DNA of 64,000 nt. It comes from an uncultured Chlamydiae bacterium. Lineage in GTDB: Bacteria; Chlamydiota; Chlamydiia; Chlamydiales; Rhabdochlamydiaceae. The stretch spans positions 1-64,000 of the forward strand of contig CAIJXB010000035.1 of the NCBI GenBank assembly GCA_903824495.1. The letters run 5' to 3'. Of this stretch, positions 52,741 to 61,068 are shown in pieces. The notes under the pieces were generated by a model, which did not search any database, was not told the DNA's origin, and saw only the letters and a list, made by a program, of their open reading frames with translations. Within the stretch, counting starts at the first letter, position 1. Every line of letters begins with the position of its first letter. The position numbers were made by a program, and so were the translations under genes.

Positions 52741-53523
52741 GTGTTTAAAAAAATATTTTTTGCGATAATTATTTTCCTTCCATTTACAAGTGAAGCCAAA
52801 ATCATTGAAACTACCACTATTGAAACTGTCATCCCTTTAATCGATGAGGATACCTGGATTGTTGTGGATCTTGACAATACAGTTTTTGAAGGTAAGCAGG
52901 CTCTAGGGCATACCGAATGGTTTTATGATAAGGCTTATGCTCTTGTGGAAAATGGAATGAGTCTAGAGGCTGCAACCAGAGAATGCTATCCCGATTGGGT
53001 AGAGATACAAAAGATATGTCCCGTTAAACCAGTAGAAGCAGCTTTTATCCCTGCTTTAAAAGAGGCTCTGCAACGTAAGATTGTCATCATGGGATTGACG
53101 CATAGGCAACCGTCTCTTGCTGATTCCACTATTCGTCAACTGGGCTCTTTGGACTGGAGCTTTCATTCTTGCGCTCCCGTAAGTAGTACACTTGTTGTTC
53201 CTTCCTCGACTCCAACACTTTATACAAAAGGCATTTTGTTTACAGGGGAATATAATAAAAAGGGTGAAATTTTTGTCCGCTTTTTATCTTTGATTGATGA
53301 AAAGCCCAAAAAAATGATCTTTATTGATGACAAAAGAAGCCATGTTGAAGACGTGGAAAAGGCTGTTACGGATCAGGGCATTGAGTGCATTGCCGTTCAT
53401 TATAGAGCCATCGAATGTGCGGACAAGGTGTATTATCCTGAAATAGCTGAATTTCAAATGAAATTTTTTAAAACAATCATGAGTAATGAAGAGGCTCTTT
53501 TGTTGATGCAAGCGGGATTGTAA
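52741..53523 (+). CDS. Secreted HAD-like DUF2608 protein
   Basis: This 260-residue protein has a signal peptide (1 to about 19, LPFTSEA). HAD-like motifs follow: WIVVDLDNTVFE (Asp43, Asp45), IMGLTHRQ and MIFIDDKRSHVEDVE. This is the DUF2608 family known from Legionella and Chlamydiae, often exported. It would be a phosphatase of unknown substrate. GTG start with AGGA nearby. It stands in the accessory stretch inserted between rng and the plsX-rpmF-yceD block. Confidence 0.8.
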   Translation: MFKKIFFAIIIFLPFTSEAKIIETTTIETVIPLIDEDTWIVVDLDNTVFEGKQALGHTEWFYDKAYALVENGMSLEAATRECYPDWVEIQKICPVKPVEAAFIPALKEALQRKIVIMGLTHRQPSLADSTIRQLGSLDWSFHSCAPVSSTLVVPSSTPTLYTKGILFTGEYNKKGEIFVRFLSLIDEKPKKMIFIDDKRSHVEDVEKAVTDQGIECIAVHYRAIECADKVYYPEIAEFQMKFFKTIMSNEEALLLMQAGL

Positions 53524-53553
53524 TAAACTCATGAAAAGTATTCTATAGCATCA

Positions 53554-53838
53554 GTGGATGCTTTTTCCGCGTGTCTAGATGACATTTTGCAGGTGTTAGA
53601 TCAAAAATTAGAAAATAAAATGGCTCGGAATTCCAGGAAAATTTCGACTTATGCGGGAGAATATACCAAGTCCAGATATACCGCAGAGCAGATCTCATTA
53701 GCTATGAAGCAAATTCAAGGATTTGCTCAAGCAACTATAGGTCTTCGAGAAGACTTTCTAATGCTTGTCAAAGACTCTAAAAAAGAGCAAGATAAGGTAA
53801 GGCATCGTTATACAGCCCCGCCTTCCAACGCCCTCTAG
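53554..53838 (+). CDS. Hypothetical protein, possibly a truncated remnant
   Basis: This 94-residue open frame starts only with a GTG that has no ribosome binding site, and the in-frame sequence upstream ends at a stop without an ATG. The content is helical and basic (KISTYAGEYTKSRYTAEQISL, LKDSKKEQDK type). A strong terminator follows at 53903. Either it is a small expressed protein or the 3' end of a decayed gene. No family recognised. Confidence 0.35.
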   Translation: MDAFSACLDDILQVLDQKLENKMARNSRKISTYAGEYTKSRYTAEQISLAMKQIQGFAQATIGLREDFLMLVKDSKKEQDKVRHRYTAPPSNAL

Positions 53839-53902
53839 TTTTATTTGAGGCCCTTGTAAAAGAATGACTTGACGGGGGCTGCGCTAGTCTCTTTCCATTC
53901 GG

Positions 53903-53941
53903 AAGACCATTTTGTCGGTGGAGGCAAAATGGTCTTTTTTC
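53903..53941 (+). terminator. Terminator after the 94-residue frame
   Basis: A perfect 12-bp stem, AAGACCATTTTG (53903-53914) with CAAAATGGTCTT (53925-53936), is followed by T. Confidence 0.88.
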
Positions 53942-53963
53942 TAAGGGACTGTGGTCTAGATGT

Positions 53964-54074
53964 GTGACAAAACAGCCTGTTTAGTGACAGAGTCGATGGT
54001 TTATGTGACAAAAAATAGAGTTTTGTGACATAATAAGGATTATGTGACAAAATGTGGGGGTTGTATGACAAAAG
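53964..54074 (+). repeat. Six phased GTGACAAAA direct repeats before the Fic gene
   Basis: The hexamer GTGACA begins at 53964, 53984, 54005, 54025 and 54044, and ATGACA begins at 54065. Spacings are 20, 21, 20, 19 and 21 bases, i.e. about two helical turns. Most copies extend to TRTGACAAAA. The last copy contains the ATG of the Fic gene. Phased direct repeats of this kind are typical binding sites for a cooperative DNA-binding protein. Confidence 0.8.
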
Positions 54075-55447
54075 AGGGTGAATACGAAGCTGTCCTAAAG
54101 AGTATGGTCTCTTTTCCTGGGGGGGCTTCTTCTGAGGAAATTAGAGTAGCTCTGCAATGGCCCACTAGCCATAAACGTACCCTGCAGCGCTATCTTGCCT
54201 CTTTGGTTCAGGAGAATCGGTTGCTTGCCGAAGGGGAGTCGCGCTCAAGGCGATACCGGTTGCCTCCATTAAAAAACGATCCTATTTCGGTTGCTGCTAT
54301 TCCTGTAGAAAGGGAAAGTGAACTCAGGATCCCACTGTCTGCTGCTGCGGAGGGTATAAGGGGGAAAGTTCGGCTGCCCATCCAATTGCATGTGCCTGTA
54401 GGTTACAACCGTGCATTTTTGGATCAGTACATCCCTAATAAGACGTATTATTTATCAGATGTTGTTCGGAAGCATCTAGCTGAGATAGGGGGGGCTTCTG
54501 GGGATTATCCAGCGGGAACCTATGCGAAGCAGATTTTCAATCGTTTGCTTATCGACCTGTCATGGAACTCTAGCCGCTTAGAAGGAAACACTTATTCTTT
54601 GCTTGAGACGGAACGTTTGCTTAAGCTAAGTGAGGTAGTCGAAGGAAAAGATTTAAAAGACGCTCAGATGATTCTAAATCATAAAGAGGCTATTGAATTC
54701 TTAGTGGACTCTGCAAATGACATTGGAATTAACCGTCGAACTATTCTTAACTTACATGCGATCCTTTCTTATGATCTGCTCGGGAATCCTGAATCTTGCG
54801 GTCGTTTGCGTTCTATCCCGGTAGGGATAGGAAAAAGTGTATATAGCCCGCTAGCAATTCCTCAGCTCATAGAGGAATGTTTTCAGCAAATTGTAGACAT
54901 AGCTAGTCAAATTCAAGATCCGTTTGAGCAGGCTTTTTTCTTGATGGTACAATTACCCTATCTTCAACCTTTTGAAGATGTGAATAAGCGGGTCTCGCGC
55001 CTTGCTGTAAATATTCCTCTGATCCTTCGTAACTTATCACCTCTATCCTTTGTGGACGTTCCTGAATCGTTGTATATTCAAGGTCTTGTTGGAGTCTATG
55101 AGCTCAATCGTATCGAACTCCTTCGCGAGGTATTTATTTGGGCTTATGAGCGCTCTTGTTTGCATTACTCCGCAAAGAGGAAAGAGCTTGGTGAGCCGGA
55201 TCCGTTTCGTATGCGCTATCGAGATCTAATTAGAGCAACTGTTGTAAATATTGTGCAGAATCAAATGTCTCGTAGTGCCGCCGTTGAGTTTATTAAGAAA
55301 TCTGCTTATGAATCTGTTCCAGCTGAATTGCAGGCTCGATTTATCGAGGTGGTTGAAACTGAAATCATGTGTTTGCATGAAGGAAATTTCGCTCGCTATC
55401 GCCTTAAATATTCGGAATACACAGCTTGGAAAAGTACCTGGCAGTGA
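54065..55447 (+). CDS. Winged-helix Fic-domain protein without the catalytic histidine
   Basis: This 460-residue protein has an N-terminal winged-helix-like domain (about 1-65: SMVSFPGGASSEEIRVAL, RTLQRYLASLVQENRL). A central Fic domain (about 150-350) carries an inhibitory-helix motif SSRLEGN with Glu173 and a Fic motif that reads QPFEDVNKRVSR. The usual His is Gln301. A helical C-terminal region follows. The His-to-Gln change predicts loss of classical AMP transfer; similar Q-containing Fic proteins exist in databases as I recall. ATG 54065 with GGGGG upstream is preferred over GTG 54044, which lies in the repeat array. The array suggests autoregulation. Confidence 0.8.
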   Translation: MTKEGEYEAVLKSMVSFPGGASSEEIRVALQWPTSHKRTLQRYLASLVQENRLLAEGESRSRRYRLPPLKNDPISVAAIPVERESELRIPLSAAAEGIRGKVRLPIQLHVPVGYNRAFLDQYIPNKTYYLSDVVRKHLAEIGGASGDYPAGTYAKQIFNRLLIDLSWNSSRLEGNTYSLLETERLLKLSEVVEGKDLKDAQMILNHKEAIEFLVDSANDIGINRRTILNLHAILSYDLLGNPESCGRLRSIPVGIGKSVYSPLAIPQLIEECFQQIVDIASQIQDPFEQAFFLMVQLPYLQPFEDVNKRVSRLAVNIPLILRNLSPLSFVDVPESLYIQGLVGVYELNRIELLREVFIWAYERSCLHYSAKRKELGEPDPFRMRYRDLIRATVVNIVQNQMSRSAAVEFIKKSAYESVPAELQARFIEVVETEIMCLHEGNFARYRLKYSEYTAWKSTWQ

Positions 55448-55449
55448 AT

Positions 55450-56433
55450 TTAATGCTCTTTTGAAAAAAGAGAGCTGAGCTCTTGGCTAAGAGTGTCTAA
55501 AAAATTATGTTCTAAAAGGTAGAGGGCGCTTGTTAGGCTGTGATGGAAGGAGGCTGATTTTGCTGTTCCATGGCACTTGATCACAAGGCCATTTACTCCG
55601 GCCAGTAAGGCTCCTGGGTACTCGCTATAGTCTAAACGGCTCCTTAGCTCCTTTAATTGGGAGTATGCGGAGAGCTTTTCAAGTAAGAACCTTGCGATTC
55701 CTTCAGAGGTTTTTAAAAAAATATTACCGGTAAAGCCATCCGTGACCAGCACATCGACAAGGCCTTCAAAGGCATCTCTGCCTTCTACGTTCCCTTGAAA
55801 AAACGGATAGGATTTGGATAGCATTTTGTAGGCTTTTTGCAGCTCTGGAGGTCCTTTGACCGCTTCTGTTCCGATATTGAGCAGTCCGACGGTTGGATTT
55901 TGAATACCTCTGGCTTTTTGATAAGCAATCCCCATGGCAGCGAACTCTACAAGATGAGATCCCTTGCATGTGGTATTGGCTCCTACATCTAAAAGGACCA
56001 TTTCCTTTTTTTTAGTAGGGAGAAGGGTTAGTAGAGCGGGTCTAGAAATCTTAGGTAAGGTATCTAAGTGGAGTCTTGCAGTTGCCATTAAGGCGCCTGT
56101 GTTGCCCATAGAGATAAAAGCCTGAATTTCTTTGTTTTTTAAAGCGCGCATTCCTAAATGCAAAGAAGAACCCTTCTTTTTGCGTACTGCCAAAAGAGGA
56201 TTTTCATCCATTTGGACAATTTCTGAGCTAATTTGATAGGAAATGAAAGGGATAGATTTTAAAGCATCTTCATTTTTTTCTTCTCCGAAGAGAACGAAAT
56301 GAGCAGAATGCTCTAAGCTTTTTAAGATGGGGATCAAAGAGTCCAAGACATAGCTTGAATCTTCATCGCTCCCCATCAAATCGAGGCCGATGATCGGAAG
56401 AGAATTATTGTTACAATTACTCTTCTTTTGCAT
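55450..56433 (-). CDS. plsX: Phosphate acyltransferase PlsX
   Basis: This 327-residue protein converts acyl-ACP to acyl-phosphate for the PlsY route. Typical motifs are IIGLDLMGSD, ISMGNTGALMATA, LLDVGANTTC, GLLNIGTEAVKG, GNVEGRDAF and VTDGFTGNIFLKTSEG. The start at MQKKSN overlaps rpmF by 17 bases; the upstream part of the open frame is rpmF in another frame. Presence beside plsB in the same window shows both phospholipid entry routes or a shared acyl supply. Order yceD-rpmF-plsX is conserved widely. Confidence 0.95.
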   Translation of the reverse strand: MQKKSNCNNNSLPIIGLDLMGSDEDSSYVLDSLIPILKSLEHSAHFVLFGEEKNEDALKSIPFISYQISSEIVQMDENPLLAVRKKKGSSLHLGMRALKNKEIQAFISMGNTGALMATARLHLDTLPKISRPALLTLLPTKKKEMVLLDVGANTTCKGSHLVEFAAMGIAYQKARGIQNPTVGLLNIGTEAVKGPPELQKAYKMLSKSYPFFQGNVEGRDAFEGLVDVLVTDGFTGNIFLKTSEGIARFLLEKLSAYSQLKELRSRLDYSEYPGALLAGVNGLVIKCHGTAKSASFHHSLTSALYLLEHNFLDTLSQELSSLFSKEH

Positions 56434-56599
56434 GAACAACGGCTGCCCCGTCATAAAAACCGCACTGTGTGCACATGCGATGTGGAAGGCATGGCTTTTC
56501 GCAATTAGAGCACTTTGCAAAAAGTCTTGGTTTTTTTGCGTGGTGAGCTCTGCGAGAGTTTTTACGCGCGTTAGATGTGCGGTTACGTGGTACTGCCAT
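56417..56599 (-). CDS. rpmF: 50S ribosomal protein L32
   Basis: This 60-residue protein has the basic N-terminus MAVPRNRTSNARKNSRRAHH and a zinc ribbon (CSNC...CTQC). GGAG lies upstream of the ATG. It sits between yceD and plsX, as usual. Confidence 0.97.
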   Translation of the reverse strand: MAVPRNRTSNARKNSRRAHHAKKPRLFAKCSNCEKPCLPHRMCTQCGFYDGAAVVHAKEE

Positions 56600-56676
56600 A
56601 AATCAATCTCCTGATAAGTCTAAATTTTAGGTCACCTTTATAGCGGAAAAGGCCATTTTCTTTAAAGAGAAATATT

Positions 56677-57114
56677 CTATAGGTTAGAAAATGGAAACTG
56701 GACACTACTTGTGTCTTGCTCTGGTGCCTGCTTTAAATAATTTTTAATGGACTGCCTTTCAGGGCAGTTTCCTTTGCATTCTGTAAAGTGGGGAAGCCCT
56801 AATAATAGGTCTTCTCGTAAAAGATCTGAAAAGTCAAATACGGAAGGGATCTCTTTTAAGTCTTTGTCGTGATAAACGTCTGTAAGCTCTAGAGGAACAA
56901 GAACTTGCTCATTACAAATGGAGCAGGGGAGGAATGCTGCCGTTTGAGCTTCGAGCTTCAGTATTAGAAGGTCGCCTGTTACACAAGCCTTAGCTGATAA
57001 AAACAAGGTTTCTTGAAAAAGAGGGTCTGTTCCTAAAAAGGAGGTGGGTAGGGTTCCTTCGAAAACCTCTTCTTGCCCTTCTTTCAATCTGTCGACATAA
57101 ATCTTGAGTTCCAT
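56677..57114 (-). CDS. YceD/DUF177-family protein
   Basis: This 145-residue protein of the DUF177 family is usually found upstream of rpmF and acts in 23S rRNA/50S biogenesis. It has the central CxxC (FLPCSICNEQVLVPLEL) and the C-terminal LREDLLLGLPHFTECKGNCPE. The start at MELKIYVDRL is preferred over the open frame 21 codons upstream. Together with rpmF and plsX it forms a conserved run. Confidence 0.9.
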   Translation of the reverse strand: MELKIYVDRLKEGQEEVFEGTLPTSFLGTDPLFQETLFLSAKACVTGDLLILKLEAQTAAFLPCSICNEQVLVPLELTDVYHDKDLKEIPSVFDFSDLLREDLLLGLPHFTECKGNCPERQSIKNYLKQAPEQDTSSVQFPFSNL

Positions 57115-57177
57115 AACTTTCCAGTCCTTAATAAATTGTAGCCTGCAAGCATAGCCTCTTGTCTCATATCTTTCCAT

Positions 57178-57404
57178 CTTGAAATCTTTTTTTATTTAAA
57201 TGTCTTATTTTAAGGTGTTTGTATGAGTAGTTGATCGTAAGTTTCTGTTGCTTTGCGTTTAAGTTGTTGGTGTGTAGTTGTTTAGGTTGTTTCGCTGAGG
57301 TTGGTTGCTGCTTCTGTTTTGGTGTGTTTGTAATGCGCGTAAGCTTCTTATTTATATGTAATTATAATAATTTTTAAGTGTTAAAATTAATTTGATTTAA
57401 TTTG
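57178..57404. other. Skewed intergenic segment
   Basis: From about 57215 to 57345 the + strand is very rich in G and T (ttgttggtgtgtagttgttt type) and poor in A and C. From 57350 it changes to strongly A/T-rich. I see no open frame, hairpin or known RNA here. Confidence 0.4.
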
Positions 57405-57433
57405 TTGAAATTAAACGTTTTTACTGTTATAAT
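57405..57433 (+). promoter_or_regulatory. Near-consensus promoter of the 1169-residue protein gene
   Basis: TTGAAA (57405-57410) and TATAAT (57428-57433) have 17-base spacing in a very A/T-rich setting. The leader would be about 60 bases. Confidence 0.8.
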
Positions 57434-57501
57434 TGAGCTATATTAAATTTATATTAATAATATATGGGCTATGCCCGATAACCTCTAATAAAAGGTGGAC
57501 T

Positions 57502-60500
57502 ATGAATTTCTTTACTAACCTTACAGATAGCGCGTCAGTCAGCTCTAAATCTGATTCTGTATTCACAGACAGAGATGGTAATGATTCATATATTGAGGAA
57601 TTAGAGTCTGTTCATTCTTCAAACTCTCATTCGGCTTCTCCTGTCCCCCAACCAAACCCTACCCCTGCTACTTCCCCGCTTTCTGCTGCCCCTGGTCGCT
57701 TTGTTGTTCGTACTGGATCAAAAGATCATGATTTTAACCACGGTCGAAAGGAGTTTATTAAAGAGCATTTTGAATTGCTTGGAAAAACTCTGGTAGCGGC
57801 CTCGAAAGATAAATCTAATAACCTTACATTAGATTCGAATAGATTTGCTGTTGTATTTCAACCTGCAAAAAATGCAAAAGACCGCAGCGTTAGATTGGTT
57901 CAAAAAAACGTCACAACAGGTCTAGTAGAGACTGTCGTAGCAGATGCCGCTTTCAAAGAAGTTCTCGGTAAAGTAGAGGCTGTGCGAGAAGCTTATGAGT
58001 CGTTGATCGAACAGATTATTGAATCTGATACAAATGAAATAGTTGAAGGGAAATTAGTAAAAGAAGCTCAAAAAACACACAAGGAGCAAACCGTCTCTGT
58101 TGAGGCGCGTGATGGGAAATTTACTACAACGGTAGATGGTCTTGAAGAGACTCCAGTTCCTTTTACAGAAGATCAAGAAAAAGAAAGAGAAAGTCTTATA
58201 AAAAACCATGCTCTTTATCCTTTCAATGAGTATCTCGATAAACCGAAGAAAGAACCCGCACTCATCGTTGGTAATATTGGAGATGGATCTTCAGAAATAG
58301 CTTCGATCCATTCAGGTTCTTCACAAGATAGAGATGATAATGGATCTGTATCTATATGGGGAAGAAGTCTAGGTTCTAAAAGTGTTTATCCGGCACCGAC
58401 TTCTTCTTCGGCAAGAGGACTTTCCACTACATATAACCATGGGTCAGATAAATTCAACTCGACAGAAGGTGACTTTTACAAGAGTGATGAGAGTCTAGAT
58501 TTGTTATCTATTTCAGATGCGCCTAAGAACAGATATCCAAAAGAGGTACGTGCAAAATATAAGAGCTTTGATTTTGCTGCCTTAGGAAAAGAATTAGATG
58601 CTAAGTTATCTGGACACGGCAATCAAAGATTATGGATTAGCTCTGAATTAGAAGATGATAAGGATTCAATAGATCTAGAGAACTGGCACGAAAACGATAC
58701 AGAGAGTTCTAACTCTAGTAGTACCCGTTCGGATAAAAATTTGTATAGGGAGCTAAGACCGAATTCTTCTTCAACAAACCATTCAATAAAATCCAAAAAG
58801 GATGACGAGTCTTCGAGTTTCTCTAGAGATTCTTTAGATGATGAATATGACTTGGATTTGCTGCTTACAGACTCTCATGCAATTACAGTCGTAAACCATG
58901 AAGCAATCTACACAGAACTTTCAAATGCACGTACAAGACCTCGACATTTAGAAGAACCTAAAGATGATAGCATTGACTCTTTCGATGTCTTTTCAACGAT
59001 AGCTCCAGAATATTTACTTTCAGAGCCTATGGAATTGCCAGAAGAGATTAACTTACCTTCCATTTTTGCTGAAAAGAAGGAGTTTAAGAGAGATCCTGAA
59101 TTCGATGCGAAATTTGATGAGATTCTAGGGATAACCGAAAGACCTCATCCAACAAAGCTCATTACAGAAAGGGGCAAATCTTCTAGTCCTGTTGAGGATT
59201 ATTCGAAATTTGGTAAGGAAAGCAAGAGGAAGAAGCCTAAAAAGACAACTGTACAGACAATCGCTCCTTTAGAGGTTAATAAGGAAGATATCAGCCCTTT
59301 TACTACCAATTCTTCTAATACAGGCTTTTCTTCTGATTTAGATGATAAAGAAAGAGCATTTGAAACGTTGTTATTAGAAGAAATCGACGAGATATCCTCG
59401 ATAGTGACAAATGAAGACGTACAAACTATCTCAACTCCAGAGATCGAAGAAGCGCCTATGAATCCTGAATTGGAGTCTACATGGGAAGGTATGGACGCAG
59501 CTTTAGATGTTTACCTTGCTGACCTTAAAGGCGGTTCATTGTCAATATACGAGGCAAAAGATAAATTTTCTACCGCTTTAGAAGCTCTCGGAGAAAATCA
59601 TAAAGGTGTTTTAGCTATACTTAACCCAGAGGAAGATTCTGTTATTTCTTTCGATTGGTTCGATAGAGTTCAAGGCTGGAAAAAGAAAATGGATCAAGTA
59701 GCAGCTCTTAATGAACATGAAGCTGGTATTTATGACACGTATAATGAAGTACCATTGGATTCAACTAGATTAGAGGTAAAGGAAGTTCTCGATTCAATGC
59801 TCGAGAGCCTAGGATCGGAAGAGTTTGGATTCAGTAATGCCATGTCACGTGATAAAAAAGTCCGACCTGGAGATGCTACAAGAAGAGAACAGGCAATTAT
59901 TGCCAAAATCATGGCGGCTCCTAAGCCACGCCTAATAAAAACAAACAATGTTAGTCCAAAAGTATCACAAACTAGTACTGTACTAGAATCTGAGGGCATG
60001 AGCGAATATGACTTGATCACAAGTCAGGGTATTCCGAGAAAGAAAGATCTCTCTGCAAAAGCAACCCCTAAGCAATCCAACGCAAACGATTCTAAAACAG
60101 ACTGGTCAAAGTTTGATAAAAAAGACATAGAAACCTTTATAAAAAAAGGGGATATTGCGGTACGCGAGGATGGTACTATAGTAGAAAGGGTACGGAAAGC
60201 TCATAAGAACTCTGCTTCAAGCCTGAATACAAACGTAGCAAAGACACTTTTAGCCCAGAAAGGAAGTTCGCAAGTAAGTTCTCAACATCGAACTACAAGA
60301 AAACCTAAGAGCAGACCTGCAACCCCAGGAGTTCATGACAGACTTGCGTCTGCTTATACAGTGGCTTCTTTAGCGCAACAATGGACCTATGATGAGAATG
60401 GAAAGCTTAATGAGGATAGTAAACGCCCTTTTGTTGTACATGTCGGAAGCAATAGCCGCCCATCATCACTCAAGGCACCAAGTCGTCCAATCCAAAGTAA

Positions 60501-61011
60501 TGATATTGAAAGTTCTGAAGTTTTAGAAGAAGTCGCGCCTGAAAGTTTAGCTTCAGTCGTTACTCCTATATCTTCGAAGGATGTGGTTGTTTTGGCTCCA
60601 TCGAATCCTCTAGTGGCAGGAAAAATAGAAGCCGCTAAGCAAGCTGCTATCGTACAAGCAAAAGAAGAAGCTGACTCAAGGTCATTTGTAAAGCAACAGG
60701 TTGCAGCAAAGAGTACTACAAAACAAGAACCAACGACTGGACAAAGAACATCTCCAGGTCGACGTGGAATTATCGGTACTGACAAACCAGTAACGAACGT
60801 ATTTGCTAACCGTTATACACTACCGCACACTGCCCCAACAAATACAGCTCCAGCAGCTACAACAAAATCAGTATCAAAATGGGGTATACCAGGAGCTCCT
60901 AAGCGGGCGCCTACTCCTGTTAACAGAACTGCTCCAGTAGAGAACCGTTCAGCTACTCCTGTTCTTAGCGTTACAGAGACACGCAAGCTATTCGATAAGA
61001 AGAACGCCTAA
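57502..61011 (+). CDS. Large Ser/Asp/Glu-rich protein of unknown function, candidate effector
   Basis: This 1169-residue protein has no signal peptide and no membrane helix. I see no cysteine in it. Most of it is Ser-, Asp- and Glu-rich and looks disordered (SSFSRDSLDDEYDLDLL, NSSSTNHSIKSKKDDESS). A few helical islands occur (AFKEVLGKVEAVREAYESL, TRREQAIIAKIMAAPKPRL). The C-terminal 250 residues turn basic and Pro/Ala/Thr-rich. AAGGTGG precedes ATG 57502. A near-consensus promoter and double terminator show a strongly expressed single gene. A type III-secreted effector is likely in this kind of organism, but that is inference. No family was recognised. Confidence 0.75.
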   Translation: MNFFTNLTDSASVSSKSDSVFTDRDGNDSYIEELESVHSSNSHSASPVPQPNPTPATSPLSAAPGRFVVRTGSKDHDFNHGRKEFIKEHFELLGKTLVAASKDKSNNLTLDSNRFAVVFQPAKNAKDRSVRLVQKNVTTGLVETVVADAAFKEVLGKVEAVREAYESLIEQIIESDTNEIVEGKLVKEAQKTHKEQTVSVEARDGKFTTTVDGLEETPVPFTEDQEKERESLIKNHALYPFNEYLDKPKKEPALIVGNIGDGSSEIASIHSGSSQDRDDNGSVSIWGRSLGSKSVYPAPTSSSARGLSTTYNHGSDKFNSTEGDFYKSDESLDLLSISDAPKNRYPKEVRAKYKSFDFAALGKELDAKLSGHGNQRLWISSELEDDKDSIDLENWHENDTESSNSSSTRSDKNLYRELRPNSSSTNHSIKSKKDDESSSFSRDSLDDEYDLDLLLTDSHAITVVNHEAIYTELSNARTRPRHLEEPKDDSIDSFDVFSTIAPEYLLSEPMELPEEINLPSIFAEKKEFKRDPEFDAKFDEILGITERPHPTKLITERGKSSSPVEDYSKFGKESKRKKPKKTTVQTIAPLEVNKEDISPFTTNSSNTGFSSDLDDKERAFETLLLEEIDEISSIVTNEDVQTISTPEIEEAPMNPELESTWEGMDAALDVYLADLKGGSLSIYEAKDKFSTALEALGENHKGVLAILNPEEDSVISFDWFDRVQGWKKKMDQVAALNEHEAGIYDTYNEVPLDSTRLEVKEVLDSMLESLGSEEFGFSNAMSRDKKVRPGDATRREQAIIAKIMAAPKPRLIKTNNVSPKVSQTSTVLESEGMSEYDLITSQGIPRKKDLSAKATPKQSNANDSKTDWSKFDKKDIETFIKKGDIAVREDGTIVERVRKAHKNSASSLNTNVAKTLLAQKGSSQVSSQHRTTRKPKSRPATPGVHDRLASAYTVASLAQQWTYDENGKLNEDSKRPFVVHVGSNSRPSSLKAPSRPIQSNDIESSEVLEEVAPESLASVVTPISSKDVVVLAPSNPLVAGKIEAAKQAAIVQAKEEADSRSFVKQQVAAKSTTKQEPTTGQRTSPGRRGIIGTDKPVTNVFANRYTLPHTAPTNTAPAATTKSVSKWGIPGAPKRAPTPVNRTAPVENRSATPVLSVTETRKLFDKKNA

Positions 61012-61016
61012 ACAAG

Positions 61017-61052
61017 AGAAGGTCTCTTCATTTAAGAGACCTTCTTCCTTTT
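61017..61052 (+). terminator. First terminator after the 1169-residue protein gene
   Basis: A perfect 12-bp stem, AGAAGGTCTCTT (61017-61028) with AAGAGACCTTCT (61034-61045), is followed by a T-rich stretch. Confidence 0.88.
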
Positions 61053-61068
61053 GGTTAAGCTACTAATC

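Noticed and set aside
53841..54071. Minus-strand open frame with SHNP/SHKP-like repeats
   Set aside because: It is produced by the phased GTGACAAAA repeats and overlaps a terminator; no ribosome binding site.
53964..54074. CRISPR-like array
   Set aside because: Repeats are only about 9-10 bases with 10-11 base gaps and no cas genes; this fits protein-binding sites.
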